Shown: positions 1-12,100 of the stretch, in pieces
Layout of the letters: each line of letters opens with the position of its first letter
Position numbering within the stretch: position 1 is the stretch's first letter
NCBI GenBank assembly: GCA_950295325.1
Contig: OX485803.1
Span: 27,964,001 to 28,024,000, forward strand
Source of the DNA: Polytrichum commune
Taxonomy: Eukaryota; Streptophyta; Polytrichopsida; Polytrichales; Polytrichaceae
Direction: 5' to 3'
DNA length: 60,000 nt
Notes under the pieces: generated by a model
The model's database searches: none
What the model was told of the DNA's origin: nothing
The model's input: only the letters and a program-made list of their open reading frames with translations
Program-made: the position numbers and the translations under genes

Positions 1-647
1 CCCTCCGCAGTGAGAAGCACGTCCGTAACCCACGGTCGACCAGACGCCTTTGCATGGATGAACCCCAAATTGATGTCCCGGCGTTTACGAGCGTCCCTGT
101 TGTGCTTGTGGCCCCCCTCGATGTCCCAGAAGCTCAAACCACCGCCCCGCAGGCCAAGGTGCCCAATTATTGGCATTCTCAAGTTTTTCCTTCATGATTT
201 ACGTGTATTAGTGCATTTCATATTCTTGGGTTTTTCGGACTTCCATCCGTAACTTATACTAATCCACGTCATTATATGTATTTATGGTCATTGTTTCAGA
301 CCCCAATACACATGAATGTGGGCTGTTCATCCTCGACTTCGTCATTGGATAGGCGAACACTGAAGACTGCTTCTTGTGAGTCTGATCGTTGTTTGGCCCT
401 ACGGAAGAGTGAAAGACGTTCGTTTTCCCAATCGCATTCGTATTCCACTTATTCGGTAGGGGGTCGGCAAATATGGGCAAATGGCACATATTCGGGGTCA
501 ACAAATACACAAGGTTTTAGCCGCGGACCCGAGATCTTTAGAGCCATGGAGGCCATGAAAGCAAAAGAACGTGAAACCGCCATAAATGCTAATAATAGTA
601 TTGCAAAAGCAAAAGTAGTGAGTCGTAATCATGATCCGAACGTATAG
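1..647 (+). CDS. 3' end of a B-type gene (copy D), last two exons
   Basis: Two exons can be read, about 3-158 and 300-647, joined in phase 0 by an intron with donor AAG|gtgccc and acceptor tttcag. The first is Pro/Val-rich; the second ends in a Ser-rich, basic tail that includes FSRGPEIFRAMEA. The same two exons occur at the end of the copy B locus (37002-37526 and 37679-37987) with the same splice positions and the shared blocks SSTSSLDR, SESDRCLALR or CESDRCLALR, and NTQGFSRGPEIFRAMEA. This is therefore the 3' end of a second copy whose upstream part lies outside the window. The tail has no domain I recognise. Its conservation between copies suggests it was once a coding C-terminus rather than chance. 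The exon assignment rests on paralogue comparison only. Confidence 0.6.
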
Positions 648-905
648 GCTATATTAACATACAGGTAGTTGTGGAATTATGTTTCTAGGACTTTCGCCTA
701 ATATTGGATATTCCACTTGCATTTTGTACTTCAACCCCTATTCAATAAATATGATATTGATTTTCCATATGCAAATGTTTTCATATATCCCATTTTCTTA
801 TTTTTATGTGTAGTTCCATGCATTTGAGTCTCTTATTTGTTTCCAAAATTGGGAACATACCATATTTTTAGTGTTTTCCTTCCTACAAATGTGAAAGCCA
901 CGTCT

Positions 906-2645
906 TTAAATAGTCTCAAAATCAACAAAAAGTCTCCAATTACCGAATATAGTGTTCACTCCATGTTGAGCCATGAGAGCGTTCAGGTTCTTCCATACGA
1001 CTGACTGGGCTGCAACATCTTCAGACTGCATGTCGCATACTGCGATGGTCATGACACGGCAATATGTGGAATCGTACACATGGCAAGCCATTGTCGTCCA
1101 CGACCTGACCCGTTTGACATGGTCAAACATTATCCAGGAGTTCTCCAGATCACCACCGGATTGCATTCGTTTGACCAGGTCGACTCCGCTGCCCGGTCCA
1201 ACTTCAGACATCTTGAAGACAAAGACCTTGTCCATATCCGCTCCTTGCCCTGGAAACCTATTCTGCTGCACGAACCTCCAATTGCTAGCACCGCGTAACT
1301 TGGTAATACTGTCCATGACTTCAAAACGACGCATAGTCCTGAACGTGGTGACTGCGTTACGAATGTTGGGCGAGGTGAGGTGCTTACACCGATCGAAAAC
1401 AACTTGCAGCTCGTCCAACTCCAAGATCTTTTGTGGGTCACCTTCTTTAGCAAGGAGGAGTGGGCCCAGTACTTCCTTTGCAGTTTCAAGCACAATAGCA
1501 GAGCGAGTGGCTGATGGGGTGCGTTCGACTTGATCCCCAATCAAGGTGTTTGTCAAATCGATGAAGTCCCGATGATCACCTGACTTGACGGGATGGTCGT
1601 GAGATCCCAAGTGCACACAAGCCCTCGTCATGTGAGGTGTCGCGGTAACATAGTAGATCTTGGCAGTGCAGACATCAACACAGGTGGGAGGGACGTTACA
1701 TGATTTGCAAACAACGGTAGAACCACTTGGAGGCTTGGACCCTACTTCAAACAATTTCTCAGATAATCCTTCCCACTCTGTTTCATTCACTTGGGAAGTC
1801 CTGTGGTCTCGCTGAAGATACTCACAAGCAGGATTGTCGCAACGGAGGTGGCCCAAACAAGAAGATGTACGAAATAAAAGCTTAAGATCATTCTGAATAT
1901 TGGTTGTAATTGTGCGAGACCAAGCATGGCCATCGTACCTTCTATCCATTCCACGAAGCAGCTTGGCCTTTGTATTCTGGCCATGGTCACCTAAAGGTGG
2001 AAACTCGAAGATAACGTCCCCATCGTAACGAGGGGGAAGGTATTCAACTTGCTGGAGTCTGATCGCATCAAAGTTAATACGAGATAACACACTTTTGGAC
2101 CGCTTACGAGCTCCAAGGCGCATCAATGAATGAATGATACTGACAACAGGATTACGAGACGGACTAACAGGAGGAGTTGTTTCCTTGCGAACTACTTGTG
2201 GAGAGAGCGAAGCTGGGACTTTCCTCTCAGATTTTAGGAATTCAACATCGCCGTCGGAATCATCACTCAACTCATATATTGTATTTAGACCGGGCTCAAT
2301 TTTGACCCTAGCCAGGACCGGTCTCTCAATGCTAACAGTGGACGACTCCTTAGGTGTTAGAAGTTCAGTCGAACACTCTAACATAGACTCTGAGACTCCA
2401 TATACACGATATTTTCCAGGCTTCAGCAACCAGAACGCACCGATGTCATTCTCTACCCTAGTTTGACGAATTGCATGTGAAAGTAGACCGGTATGATCGT
2501 CAAAAACTTCTTCTTCGACAAAGATAGTGACCTCACGATACTGAAACCTCAAACTCAATGTTGCACAAGTGACTATAGCATGACCGTCTTCACCTAATGG
2601 AAAGAGGACCGGAACAGAATGAGGTTCAGCACGAAGCAGGGCCAT
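906..2645 (-). CDS. zinc-finger, MULE-like transposase-like protein (partial?)
   Basis: An uninterrupted frame of 579 codons runs from the ATG at 2645. The frame stays open upstream to 2765, but that stretch is hydrophobic, has no ATG and contains a good acceptor (ttttgttcag), so I read it as intron. The N-terminal third carries VKIEPGLN followed by IYELSDDSDGD, resembling a sumoylation consensus and a SUMO-interacting motif. A Cys-rich part follows: CLGHLRCDNPACEYL, then CKSC, then ACVHLGSHDHP, which could bind zinc. The C-terminal part (MFDHVKR, then EDVAAQSVVWKNLNALM) loosely resembles the start of a MULE-type DDE/RNase H fold. A complete DDE triad is not visible, so the ORF may be 3'-truncated or may splice on at TTCG|gtaatt near 930. 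It converges on copy D and is divergent from copy A. The family call is tentative. Confidence 0.5.
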   Translation of the reverse strand: MALLRAEPHSVPVLFPLGEDGHAIVTCATLSLRFQYREVTIFVEEEVFDDHTGLLSHAIRQTRVENDIGAFWLLKPGKYRVYGVSESMLECSTELLTPKESSTVSIERPVLARVKIEPGLNTIYELSDDSDGDVEFLKSERKVPASLSPQVVRKETTPPVSPSRNPVVSIIHSLMRLGARKRSKSVLSRINFDAIRLQQVEYLPPRYDGDVIFEFPPLGDHGQNTKAKLLRGMDRRYDGHAWSRTITTNIQNDLKLLFRTSSCLGHLRCDNPACEYLQRDHRTSQVNETEWEGLSEKLFEVGSKPPSGSTVVCKSCNVPPTCVDVCTAKIYYVTATPHMTRACVHLGSHDHPVKSGDHRDFIDLTNTLIGDQVERTPSATRSAIVLETAKEVLGPLLLAKEGDPQKILELDELQVVFDRCKHLTSPNIRNAVTTFRTMRRFEVMDSITKLRGASNWRFVQQNRFPGQGADMDKVFVFKMSEVGPGSGVDLVKRMQSGGDLENSWIMFDHVKRVRSWTTMACHVYDSTYCRVMTIAVCDMQSEDVAAQSVVWKNLNALMAQHGVNTIFGNWRLFVDFETI

Positions 2646-3031
2646 AGTAAACCACTGAACTCTGAACAAAACAAGTATTGTGAACATTGAAATGGCGAGA
2701 ATATATAACAGGAAAGAATTTACTGTGCAATCTGGTAATTTATGTACCAGCAAGCGGAATTTCAAAAGTTAATAGAGAATCATGCAGAGTAAGATGAAAG
2801 ACGGCTGAAAAACCAATTTGGATGGAAGTCCGAGATAGGCAAGAAACCGAATAGTAGAATCCTATAACAGGCATACATATCAAATAGTACAATCCAATAA
2901 CAGGCATACATTCTAAACATTGTTGATAATAATATATATTGGCAAATAAGGTCATAAGAATGACGGACGCCAAGAATAATGTGGAGAGCATGATAGTAGC
3001 TCGGCAATAATATTAGAATGCTACATTGTGA

Positions 3032-3460
3032 TTAACGACGAAGACGCTTATGGGGCCTTTTGCCATTTTTGTCACCGTCATGTTTATGACAATGGTCAAT
3101 CCCTAAACTATGAACTGCAGTGCATCCTGCGCAACCGAGTCCCTGACCTTGGGGACGTGGGGCCTGCCTTAATAGAGATCTAGAGTAAGTGCCCGGTTTA
3201 ATAACCCCTACTCTAGAATATGCATGAGTCTGTAAAGTAGACTTGTCCTCTATCAGCGTTGCAACATCCGTCTGCAAAGATGGAGTCCGGGGATGTGGAC
3301 TATGAACTGCGACCGCCGGAGTAACTGAGCAGTCATGTGGGTTTAGACTCTTCATGTTGTCGACGTCTGGAAAACCATCAATCGCCGATGTGGTGTGGAT
3401 TTGTGATGAACTAGGAGCACCTAAAGGAGCAAGGCTCGGGAGACTTGAGTCAGTACCCAT
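3032..3460 (-). CDS. hypothetical 142-aa protein or 5' exon of the neighbouring gene
   Basis: The frame opens at the ATG at 3460 and ends at 3032. The protein is Ser/Pro-rich, has a small Cys/His cluster (GCAGCTAVHSLGIDHCHKH), and ends in a basic stretch, GKRPHKRLRR, that could be a nuclear localisation signal. It lies just upstream of, and on the same strand as, the transposase-like gene (906-2645), so it may be an upstream exon of that gene or a separate small partner protein. Nothing in it lets me assign a family. It could also be a chance ORF, though the amino-acid composition and basic end argue mildly for coding. Confidence 0.35.
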   Translation of the reverse strand: MGTDSSLPSLAPLGAPSSSQIHTTSAIDGFPDVDNMKSLNPHDCSVTPAVAVHSPHPRTPSLQTDVATLIEDKSTLQTHAYSRVGVIKPGTYSRSLLRQAPRPQGQGLGCAGCTAVHSLGIDHCHKHDGDKNGKRPHKRLRR

Positions 3461-3885
3461 TGGAGAAGAATATGATGAGATGAGATGAAGGAATGGGTAC
3501 AAGTAATCGGGTATTATATACACCTAGGGTAGACAGCAATGCCCGAATATTAGATAACATGATAGATCAATTAATAGTCAATAGTTATTTATGTAAATTG
3601 TGGACAACCTGTTTCATGTATGAATAGAATGTATTACAATAGAAGTCATCCCTTTATCACCACGAATTATCTGACATGGAAGGATACGATTATGTAGAAA
3701 AGGATTTAGCGCCGCCTTTTGTAGTGTATGAATGCAGGGTGGATTAACAAATGATCAATTTAAGTAAGTGCAGATTAACTATCTAAATACAAGAAAATGT
3801 GAACATAACGATGGCGCATAGATGTTAATTCTGACAGACTTGAAAACAATATATAAGATGTGTTTGCTCCAGATGTTTGTTAGAG
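3461..3885. promoter_or_regulatory. head-to-head intergenic region (putative divergent promoter)
   Basis: This AT-rich 425-bp gap separates the minus-strand ORFs (906-3460) from the first candidate ATG of copy A (3886, +). Both units would be transcribed away from it, so promoters for both should lie here or just upstream. I see no motif strong enough to place a TATA box or start site. Confidence 0.3.
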
Positions 3886-4489
3886 ATGAACACTAGGTCG
3901 AGAGCAAGAGCAGAACGAGAAGTAAGGAGGAATAGTGAGAAACAGAGGCGAATTGAGAGAAGGCAAAGGTTAGAATCAAGAGTAAGCTTAGGGACGCCGT
4001 ACAATTTGCGGGCAACAATGGGTAGAAGAGGGGTTACTTCTTCTAAGGGTACAGGTAGAGGTTCAAAAGGGGAAAAGACGTTTGATGTTGAAGCGGTAGC
4101 TCCCATCGTTTTATTTCCAGTAATGGAGGAAGACAACCCAGATGACAAAGGGGGCAGTGAGGTGTTGTTTATCAAAAATCCTCATGATATTGTTTTCTTC
4201 AAAACCGTAATGTGAACCACTCTCACGGATAATTAGAACAGTTGAGACCCAATAGCTTTCCATTATGTTGTTTTTAGTTTTGGTGATGGAATGTAAATAG
4301 GATTTGGATTGGGCATCTGGAACAGGGAATGACACAGACACAACTTCAACCTGGGGCAGCCTCGAGTGCCTCAACATCGGATCATAGTGAGAAACAGGTT
4401 TGTGAAGATTGTTTTCAATTGGCGACTTTTATGGTTTTGGGATTAGGGTAATGTTTCTATCCAACGAAAATAGTTTATTCACTGAACAG

Positions 4490-4570
4490 GGACTCGGAGA
4501 TTTTGATCGGGACGCAACTGACCTTTGCGAAGGGACCATGGATAATGACGAGACGCAATTCGAGGAAGAG
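4490..4570 (+). CDS. copy A short acidic exon, duplicate of exon 7360-7446
   Basis: Flanked by acceptor ctgaacag and donor GAG|gtaggc. It encodes GLGDFDRDATDL and then EGTMDNDETQFEEE. The exon at 7360-7446 encodes SLGATDLETYV and then EGIMDHDEQNVGEE with the same splice context. The two are clearly related, so an exon was duplicated and the palindrome array (about 4738-7330) lies between the two copies. Only one may have been used in any transcript. Confidence 0.55.
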
Positions 4571-4737
4571 GTAGGCTCCTTGAATCTGTTTTCTGATGTA
4601 GGGTTCGAAGAGAGACATTTGGAGACCCGAGCCAGATTTTTGGACACCCGAGAGAGAATTTTAGGTAGAGCGCCACTTGCCACTTCTGGCTATCGGTCCT
4701 GAAATCAGATTTCTGAAAGCCAACATTATTCTCCAAA

Positions 4738-7330
4738 GTGTGTCAGGGTTCCGAGATACCCTTTGGGGGGCTCTAACGTGGGCTGAATTGAGTGTGAAGT
4801 GAGTTTAGGGTACACTTAGGTAAGGTTCTGATTAGACCTGAATCTGATGTGAGTGTGAATTTAGTTTAGGTTAGAAGTCAATAAGGTTGTGATAAGGCCT
4901 GAATCTGATGTGAGTGTCAATTCATTGTTGGTTTGATGTTGCATAGGTTATGAATAGGCCCGAAATCTGATGTGAGTGTGAAGTGAGGCAAGGTTAGAAG
5001 TTGATAAAGTTGTGATTAGGCTTGAATCTGAGGTGAGTGTGAATTCAGTGTTGGTTAGATGTTGCTCAGGCCCGAAATCTGATATGAGTGTGAAGTGAGT
5101 AGAGGTTATATGTAGTTTAGGTTGTGATTAGGCCTGAATCTGATTTAAGTGTGAAGTTGGTAAGGCTCATATAAGACCTGAAATCAAATCTCTTGATGTT
5201 AGCTTTGTTCAAAATAATGTGTCTCGGAACTGAGACACCCTAGACAAGGGTATTACTGGGCTGACTTAAGTGTGAAATCAATTGGGTTAGAAGTCAATAA
5301 GGTTGTGATTAGGCCAGAATCTAATTTAAGTGTGAAGTGAGCTTGGGTTGTATGTTGCAAAGGTTGTGTGTAGGCCTAGAATCTGAATTGTTCAAAATAG
5401 TGTGTCTCGGTCCCGAGAGACCCTAGAGAAGGACTTAACTGGGTTGAATTATGTGTGAAATCAGTTTAGGTATAATGTTGTTAAGGTTGATGTTAGGCCT
5501 GAAATGAACATTAAGTGTGAAGTGAGTTTGATCAAATGTTGGTAATAATATGATAAGGCCTGAAATCTGATTTAAGTGTGAAGTTGGTAAAGCTGATATA
5601 AGGCCTGAAATCAAATTTCCGAAAGTTATGTTTGTTCAAAAAAGTGTGTCTCGGTCCCGAGACACCCTAGACAAGGGTATTAAGTGGGCTGACTTCAGTG
5701 TGAAATCAATGGGTTTGAAGTTGCTTAGGTTGTGATTAGGCCTGAATCTGATTTAAGTGTGAAGTGAGTCGAGGTTATATGTAGCTTAGGTTGTGATTAG
5801 GCCTGAATCTGATTTAAGTGTGAAGTTGGTAAGGCTCATATAAGACCTGAAATAAAATCTCTTGATGTTAGCTTTGTTCAAAATAGTGTGTCTCGGAACC
5901 GAGACACCCTAGACAAGGGTATTAAGTGGGTTGAGTTAAGTGTGAAATCAATTGGGTTAGAAGTCGATAAGGTTGTGATGAGGCCTGAATCTGATTTAAG
6001 TGTGAAGTGAGCTTGGGTTATATGTAGCTTAGGTTGTGATTAGGCATGAATCTGATTTAAGTGTGAAGTGAGTTTGGGTTGTATGTTGCATAGGTTGTGT
6101 GTAGGCCTGAAAACTGAATTGTTCAAAATAGTGTGTCTCTGTCTTGAGAGACCCTAGAGAAGGTCTTAACTGGGATGAATTATGTGTGAAATCAGATCGA
6201 TTAGGATGTTGGTAAGGTTTTTGTTAGTCCTGAAATCAACCTTAAGTGTGAAGTGAGGTGAATTTGATGGTGGTAATAATGTGATTAGGCCTGAAATCTG
6301 ATTTAATTGTGAAGTTGGCAACGCTGATATAAGGCCTGAAATCAAATTTTTGAAAGTCACATTTGTTCAAAAAAGTGTGTCTCGGTCCCGAGACACCCTA
6401 GACAAGGGTATTAAGTGGGCTGACTTCAGTGTGAAATCAATTGGTTTGAAGTTGCTTAGGTTGTGATTAGGCCTGAATCTGCTTTAAGTGTGAAGTGGGT
6501 AAGGCTCATATAAGGCCTGAAAGCAAATCTCTTCATGTTAGCTTTATTCAAAATAGTGTTTCTCGGAACCGAGACACCCTAGACAAGGGTATTAAGTGGG
6601 TTGAGTTAAGTGTGAAATCAATTGGGTTAGAAGTCGATAAGGTTGTGATTAGGCCTGAATCTGATTTAAGTGTGAAGTGAGTTTGGGTTGTATGTTGCAT
6701 AGGTTGTGTGTAGGCCTAAAATCTGAATTGTTCAAAATAGTGTGTCTCGGTCCCGAGAGACCCTAGAAAAGGTCTTAACTGGGTTGAACTATGTTTGAAA
6801 TCAGTTGGGTTAGGATGTTGGTAAGGTTTTTGTTAGTCCTGAAATCAACCTTAAGTGTGAAGTGAGTTTGAATCTGATGTTGGTATTAATGTGATTAGGC
6901 GTGAAATCTGATTTAAGTTTGAAGGTGGCAACGCTGATATAAGGCCTGAAATCAAATTTTTGAAAGTCACATTTGTTCAAAATAGTGTGTCTCGGTCCCG
7001 AGACACCCTAGACAAGGGTGTCTCGTTGGCTGAATTATGTGTGAAATCAGTTGGGTTAGGATGTTGGTAAGGTTTTAGTTAGGCCAGAAATCAACCTTAA
7101 GTGTGAAGTGAATTTGAATTGGATGTTGGTTATAATGTGCTTAGAGTTGAAATCTGAAATTTCATTGTTGGTTAAATGATTATTGGATTGTAATTAGGCC
7201 TGAAATCTGATTTGAGTGTGAATTTAGTTTATATGCCAAGATGTTGATTACGCCAAAACATATTATTTGACTTTGAATTTAGTTTGGGTTTGGTTGTTGG
7301 GAGGGCTGTGATTAGGCCTGACATCAAAAT
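4738..7330 (+). repeat. palindrome-bearing higher-order tandem array 1a (intron of copy A)
   Basis: The array is built from sub-repeats that share the core TTAGGCCTGAA(A)TCTGATTTAAG. The full unit is about 244 bp, made of pieces of about 138, 61 and 45 bp; the 138-bp piece carries the palindrome GTGTCTCGG-TC-CCGAGACAC (9-bp arms, 2-nt centre). Good sites start at 5219, 5402, 5646, 5888, 6377, 6742 and 6987, with degenerate ones near 4738, 6133 and 6557. The spacings of about 183 and 244 bp correspond to loss or presence of the 61-bp piece. Some sites have centre AA instead of TC. Short ORFs here are products of the repeat and not genes. Confidence 0.85.
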
Positions 7331-7536
7331 TGGAAAATTAAGCATTGGATTTTCCGCAGAGTTTGGGAGCTACCGATCTTGAAACTTACGTTTCAAATGC
7401 TATTGAAGGCATCATGGACCATGATGAGCAGAATGTTGGGGAAGAGGTAAGTACTCACTTAGTTACATAATGTGGGAATTAGTTGTACCTTATGCCATGC
7501 AGCTTTGTGTCTTAAATACATACCTATGTTTTGTAG

Positions 7537-8189
7537 GTCGAGTGCCCCACCCCCCAGGACTCACCGGCAGCGACTCAAGCTTCAAGAGAGACTGCAATTG
7601 ATCTTGACAGTTCTGATGAAGGACATGACGAGGATGAAGATGGGCTTGGAGATAAGGATACGTTTGACGGGGATGAAGATGAATTTAGATCCCGTCAGAA
7701 ATTGAATTCCGTGGCCATGATCTCTCAATTGAGAGTCAAACCTTTCAGTTCATCGAGGTTCAATATTCCTTTATGTAGAATGCTTGCCATGCCTATGGTG
7801 AGGCCAACACTCTCAACTGATCTTGATAAATTGGAGCAGGAGTTTGTCCATGGGTATAGAGAGGGCTCCTCAGTTTTTTATGTGACATTAACAGATGAAG
7901 AAGGCAAAACACAGGAGGTGTCTGAAGCTGATAAGGCATCCTGGGGTCCCATTTGGAATTCAAAAAATGAAGAATTCAATTCCTATCTTCAGTCTGTTCC
8001 GGAGTTAGCCGGTTTCAAGGATTTGATGTTCTTTGTATGTGACGGTAACCATAGGCGTCAGGCATGGTTAAATCATATTGAAAGACTTCACAAAACAGAT
8101 GAGGCCTGGCATTATATGGTGGATAGCATCCTACTTGACACAAAAGGCAAAGTTGGGGTTGTTATGCAAGTGATGCATAACATCAACAA
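7537..8189 (+). CDS. copy A exon with ParB/DGQHR-like domain
   Basis: This 653-bp exon lies between acceptor ttttgtag and donor gtaagt. It begins with TAIDLDSSDEGHDEDED, an acidic SUMO-interacting-like segment, then ISQLRVKP, IPLCRMLAMPMVRP, an EFVHGYREG block and finally MFFVCDGNHRRQAW. In ParB-family proteins the equivalent sequence is a G-x-H/E-R-R-x-x-A motif near a beta strand. Copy C has the same blocks (RLRIKP, IPLCRLRALPLVRP, EFVMGYREG, MFFVWEGNHRLTAW), so the exon was under protein-level constraint. Nucleotide-binding or nuclease activity is not provable from this. Confidence 0.65.
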
Positions 8190-9144
8190 GTAAGTTTTGT
8201 TTATTAATTTGTATTTCTTTCTATGTAAAATACTTCTTGTTATACCATTAATGTCATGTGCTAATCCGCCCTTTTTGATTGATAATTGCAGGCATACTGA
8301 AGACTCTCACGTCAAGACCAATTTTGTTCACACCCTTTTTAGGATTCAAAAGTATGGTCTTATGCCAATCAAACATTATCAAGACATATTGACTCCATCA
8401 GAGATGAAGAGGTGCAAGAGAACTCAAAATGCCAAAAAAACTTGGTACACATTGAATCTTCAAGTATTCACGAACTTCATCTTCCGGGTATGATCTCTAT
8501 AATATGTACTACATTGTTTTAATCACTAACATATTGTCATTATCTAAAATCAAATGATCACCTAGGTTACAGTATACTTGGATGACTAACTAAGTCTACC
8601 CCTGTGCAGCATGAACTTGGACTTGCTGCAGATGAGGGTGTTCGACAACTTGTGGAGCAATCAGATGTAGAAGTGTCCGCCGCTGAAAAAGCAACCGCTA
8701 TGAAAGTTGCTACAAAGAAAAGAGCCAAGGCACTTCATAAGAAAATGTCGAAACTAGTTGCTCTGGCAAACCCGGACTTGACGGATGGATGGCTTCGAGA
8801 GGTATAAACTCTACTCTACAAGCACATTTTTCAATCTTCATGTTCTTTAATGACCCCTGAGATTCTAATAAATAGCTATATGTTTCACAGATTGGACGTC
8901 ACTATAGTCTTAACTCAATTACACCCGAGCTCAATATGGAGAAATTGCAGTTGATCGTTACTGCAAAAGCATCGGCCGCTTCTAAGGTTAAATGGTTGGA
9001 ATATTTAAACTCCTCTGCATCTACACGTGAGGCCCGCAAACTGCCCCCTAAGCCCACCAACGAGGAGAAACTGGGTGCATTTCTAGCTAAGGCGTGCTTT
9101 TGGGCCGGAGTGAGTTAATACTTCCCAATCAATTCGTTTAATTT

Positions 9145-12100
9145 GTTTGTCTTGAGGCCTGAAAACTGTTTGGGTTATATGTTGCTTAGGTTGTGATAAG
9201 GCCTGAAATCAAATTTCTGACATTAAGATTTGGTCAACAAGGGTCTTAAGTGGGCTAAACTAAATGTGAAATCAATTGGGATAGATGTTGCTATGGTTGT
9301 GATTAGGCTTGAATGTGATCTAAGTGTGAACCGAGTTTGGGATATTTTTTGCTTAGCTTGTGATGATGCCCGACAGCTGATTTCAATGTGAAGTGAGTGA
9401 TGGATAGACTTTGGTACGCTTGTGAATAGGCCTGAATCTGATGTGAGTGTGAAATTTAAGTGTCATGTTGTAAAGGTGTTTAGTAGGCCTGAAATCAAAT
9501 TTCTGAGAGTAAGATTTGGTCAAGAAGGGGTGTCTCGGTCTTGGACCCTAGACAAGGGTCTTAATTGGGCTGAAGTAAGTGTGAAATCAATTGGGTTAGA
9601 TGTTTCTATGGTTGTGATTAGGCTTGAATTTGTTTTAAGTGTCAAGTGAGTTTGGGTTATATGTTGATAAGGTTGTGATTAGGCCTGAAATATGATTTAA
9701 GTGTCAAGTGTGTTTGGGTTATATGTTGCTTAGGTTGTGATTAAGCCTGAAATCTTGTTTATGTGTCAAGTTGTTAAGGCTGCTATAAGGCCTGAAATCA
9801 AATTTTTGAAAGTCACATTTGTTCAAAAAAGTGTGTCTCGGTCCCGAGACACCCTAGACAAGGGTATTAAGTGGGCTGACTTCAGTGTGAAATCAATTGG
9901 TTTGAAGTTGCTTAGGTTGTGATTAGGCCTGAATCTGATTTAAGTGTGAAGTGAGTAGAGGTTATATGTAGCTTATGTTGTGATTAGGCCTGAATCTGAT
10001 TTAAGTGTGAAGTGGGTAAGGGTCATATAAGGCCTGAAAGCAAATCTCTTAATGTTAGATTTGTTCAATATAGTGTGTCTCGGTCCCGAGACACCCTAGG
10101 CAAGGGTATTAAGTGGGCTGACTTAAGTGTGAAATCAATTGGGTTATAAGTTGATAAGGTTGTGATTAGGCCTGAATCTGATTTAAGTGTGAAGTGAATT
10201 TGGGTTATATATTGCTTAGGTTGTGATTAGGCCTGAAATCTGATTTAAGTTTGAAGTTGTTAAGGCTGACATAAGGCCTGAAATCAAATTTCTGGAAGTC
10301 ATCTTTGTTCAAAAAAGTGTGTCTCGGTCCCGAGACACCCTGGACAAGGTCTTAACTGAGCTGAATTATGTGTGAAATCAGTTAGGGTAGGATGTTGGTA
10401 AGGTCTTTGTTAGGCCTGAAATCAACCTTAAGTGTCAAGTGAGTTTGAATTGGATGTTGTTAATAATGTCATTAGGCCTGAAATCTGATTTAAGTGTGAA
10501 GTTGGAAACGCTGATATAACGCCTGAAATCAAATTTCCGAAAGTTAGGTCTGTTCAAAATAGTATGTCTCGGTCCCGAGACACCCTAGACAAGGGTATTA
10601 AGTGGGCTGACTTCGGTGTGATATCAATTGGGTTAGAAGTTGATAAGGTTGTGATTATGCCTGAATCTGATTTAAGTGTGAAGTGAACTTTGGTTATATG
10701 TTGCTTAGGTTTTGATTAGGCCTGAAATATGATTTAAGGGTCAAGTGAGTTTGGGTTATATGTTGCTTAGGTTGTGATTAGGCCTGAAATCTGATTTAAG
10801 TTTGAAGTTGTTAAGGCTGACATAAGGCCTGGAATCAAATTTCTGGAATTCAGCTTTGTTCAAAAAAGTGTGTCTCGGTCCCGAGACACCCTAGACAAGG
10901 GTCTTATGTGGGCTGAATTAAGTGTGAAGTGATTTCAGATTAGAAGTTGATAAGGTTTTGATTAGGCGTGAATATGATATAAGTGTGAAGTGAGGTTGGG
11001 TTATATGTTGCTTAGGTTGTGTTTAGGCCTGAAATTTGAATTGTTCAAAATAGTGTGTCTCGGTCCCGAGACACCCTGGACAAGGCATTAATTGGGCTGG
11101 ATTATGTGTGAAATCAGTTAGGGTAGGATGTTGGTAAGGTATTTGTTAGGCCTGAAATCATCCTTAAGTGTGAAGTGAGTTTGAATTGGATGTTGGTAAT
11201 AATGTCATTAGGCCTGAAATCTGATTTAAGTGTGAAGTTGGTAAAGCCGATATAACACCTGAAATCAAATTTTTGAGAGTCACATTTGTTCAAAATAGTG
11301 TGTCTCGGTCCCGAGACACCCTAGACAAGGGTATTAAGTGGGTTGAATTAAGTGTGAAATCAATTGGGTTAGAAGTTGATAAGGTTGTGATTAGGCCTGA
11401 ATCTGATTTAAGTGTGAAGTGAGTTTGGGTTATATGTAGCTTAGGTTGTGATTAGGCCTAAAATCTGATTTAAGTTTGAAGTAGGTAAAGCTGATATAAG
11501 GCCTGAAATCAAATTTTTGAAAATCACATTTGTTCAAAAAAGTGTGTCTCGGTCCCGAGACACCCTAGACAAGGGTATTAAGTGGGCTGACTTAAGTGTG
11601 AGATCAATTGGGTTAGAAGTCGATAAGGTTGTGATTAGGCCTGAATATGATTTACGTGTGAAGTGAGTTTGGGTTATATGTAGCTTAGGTTGTGATTAGG
11701 CCTGAAATCTTATTTAAGTTTGAAGTTGTTATGGCTCATATAAGGCCTGAAATCAAATCTCTTAATATTAGCTTTATTCAAAATAGTGTGTCTCGGTCCC
11801 GAGACACCCTTGAGAAGGGTATTAAGTGGGCTGACTTAAGTGTGAAATCAATTGGGTTATAATTTGATAAGGTTGTGATTAGGCCTGAATCTGATTTAAG
11901 TGTGAAGTGAGTTTTGGTTATATGTTTCATAGGTTGTGATTAGGCCTGAAATTTGAATTGTTCAAAATATTGTGTCTCGGTCCTGAGACACCCTGGACAA
12001 GGTCTTAACTGGGCTGAATTATGTGTGAAATCAGTTAGGGTAGGATGTTGGTAAGGTATTTGTTAGGCCTGAAATCAACCTTAAGTGTGAAGTGAGTTTG

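Noticed and set aside
237-2835. GGACTTCCATCC in the copy D intron (near 240) and inverted near 2820, identical to half of the LTR palindrome
   Set aside because: Only one 12-13-mer on each side; no full palindrome or LTR context, so chance or a trace remnant.
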